A stretch of DNA of 64,000 nucleotides from contig PHTZ01000001.1 of NCBI GenBank assembly GCA_002813285.1, positions 3,223,501 to 3,287,500 on the forward strand. Reading direction: 5' to 3'. The position numbers and the translations under genes are program-made. The notes below the pieces were generated by a model. That model had not been told where the DNA came from. It saw nothing but the letters and a program-made list of their open reading frames with translations, and ran no database searches. Below are positions 63,334 through 64,000 of the stretch, piece by piece; position 1 is the first letter of the stretch, and every line of letters begins with the position of its first letter. The stretch is from Flavobacteriaceae bacterium MAR_2009_75. GTDB taxonomy: Bacteria > Bacteroidota > Bacteroidia > Flavobacteriales > Flavobacteriaceae.

Positions 63334-63885
63334 ATGGCTTACGTTTCAAGGTTAAAGAAAGAATATAGAGAGCGTGTTATCAGTGCTCTTAAAGATGAGT
63401 TCGGTTATAAGAACATCATGGAGGTGCCAAAACTGCAAAAGATTGTAGTGAGTAGAGGTATCGGAGCTGCCGTTGCAGATAAGAAGTTGATTGATCATGC
63501 TGTAGAAGAGCTTTCGAATATCACTGGTCAAAGAGCCGTACCGACAATGTCAAAGAAAGATGTCGCGGCCTTCAAATTGAGAAAAGGTATGCCGATCGGT
63601 GCTAAAGTAACATTGCGTGGTGAGAGAATGTATGAGTTCTTAGATCGCTTGATTACATCAGCGTTACCTCGAGTTCGTGATTTTCAAGGAATTCGTGCTA
63701 CTGGTTTTGATGGAAGAGGGAATTATAGCTTAGGGGTAACCGAGCAAATTATCTTTCCTGAAATCAATATCGATAAAATTAATAGGATTAATGGTATGGA
63801 TATTACCTTCGTGACCACAGCACAAACCGATAAGGAGGCTAAGTCGCTTTTAACTGAATTAGGATTACCATTTAAAAAGAACTAG
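63334..63885 (+). CDS. rplE: 50S ribosomal protein L5
   Basis: This 183-residue 5S rRNA-binding protein has [43 protein letters not shown] and the C-terminal [22 protein letters not shown]. It lies 2 nt after rplX. Confidence 0.98.
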   Translation: MAYVSRLKKEYRERVISALKDEFGYKNIMEVPKLQKIVVSRGIGAAVADKKLIDHAVEELSNITGQRAVPTMSKKDVAAFKLRKGMPIGAKVTLRGERMYEFLDRLITSALPRVRDFQGIRATGFDGRGNYSLGVTEQIIFPEINIDKINRINGMDITFVTTAQTDKEAKSLLTELGLPFKKN

Positions 63886-63886
63886 A

Positions 63887-64000
63887 ATGGCTAAAGAATC
63901 AATGAAAGCCCGAGAGCGCAAAAGGGCAAAGACAGTAGAGAAATATGCCGAGAAAAGAAAAGCTTTGAAAGAAGCTGGTGATTACGAGGCTTTACAAAAA
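63887..64000 (+). CDS. rpsN: 30S ribosomal protein S14, cut by window end
   Basis: The first 38 codons are present, reading MAKESMKARERKRAKTVEKYAEK. The N-terminus fits the long (about 89-residue), zinc-independent S14 form and not the short Cys4 form. The ATG begins one base after the rplE stop. The rest lies outside the window. Confidence 0.93.
   Translation, partial: MAKESMKARERKRAKTVEKYAEKRKALKEAGDYEALQK

Overview
The window comes from a member of the Bacteroidota, most likely a marine Flavobacteriaceae of the Maribacter/Zobellia type. The genus is an inference. The family is well supported by SusC/SusD proteins, type IX secretion (T9SS) parts with a CHU_C sorting domain, PorP/SprF, weak Shine-Dalgarno signals, -7 boxes of the form TAnnTTTG, and the str-S10 ribosomal gene order. 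No tRNA, rRNA, CRISPR array, insertion sequence, phage gene or integrase was seen. It reads as stable chromosomal backbone.

Layout. 1-5.5 kb: the 5' part of gcvP (glycine cleavage), a UbiA-like membrane protein, an ECF sigma factor with a small zinc-type anti-sigma protein, a rhodanese lipoprotein and a HAD-type deoxyribonucleotidase. 5.6-14.3 kb: two adjacent paralogous operons, each a soluble multi-PAS histidine kinase followed by a single-domain response regulator. One kinase has 5 PAS modules and the other 10 plus a different 11th. 14.4-18.5 kb: purK-purE-(EF-hand membrane protein)-dcp, divergent from a fused hpt-adk gene. 18.6-22.7 kb: hpt-adk, a SIMPL-domain protein, obg, a DUF4136 lipoprotein and an unknown membrane-anchored protein. 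22.7-28.8 kb: a 2012-residue alpha-2-macroglobulin. 28.9-30.2 kb: an unlisted 31-residue membrane peptide behind a consensus promoter, then an atypical SDR and a cupin. 30.3-36.3 kb: a T9SS cassette (CHU_C surface protein, PorP/SprF, PorE-like OmpA protein). 36.5-46.8 kb: mpl, radC, a degenerate polysaccharide deacetylase, a YjjG-like HAD phosphatase, envelope proteins of unknown role, rarA, a rhomboid protease and rlmB. 46.8-53.7 kb: a SusC-SusD operon with two extra lipoproteins and no carbohydrate enzymes. 54.3-64 kb: rpsL-rpsG-fusA-rpsJ and then rplC through rpsN, the last cut by the window end.

How the parts work together. The purine genes (purE, purK, hpt-adk) sit head to head with back-to-back promoters, so de novo synthesis, salvage and nucleotide phosphorylation start from one 110-bp region. 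The two PAS kinase operons look like a duplicated cytoplasmic sensing system whose input array changed in length. The CHU_C/PorP/PorE set looks like one secreted client with its own outer-membrane partners.

The most notable observations are: the exact 127-residue register of the PAS modules; the HPRT-adenylate kinase fusion with a TTG start fixed by its promoter; three genes whose perfect -7 box ends exactly 4 nt before the start codon, implying leaderless mRNAs; the 31-residue peptide gene; a TonB-box-like segment inside the macroglobulin; and several enzymes that have lost key residues (SDR, UbiA-like protein, deacetylase). Coordinates, motifs and counts were read by eye. Family names come from knowledge of the families and no search was run.
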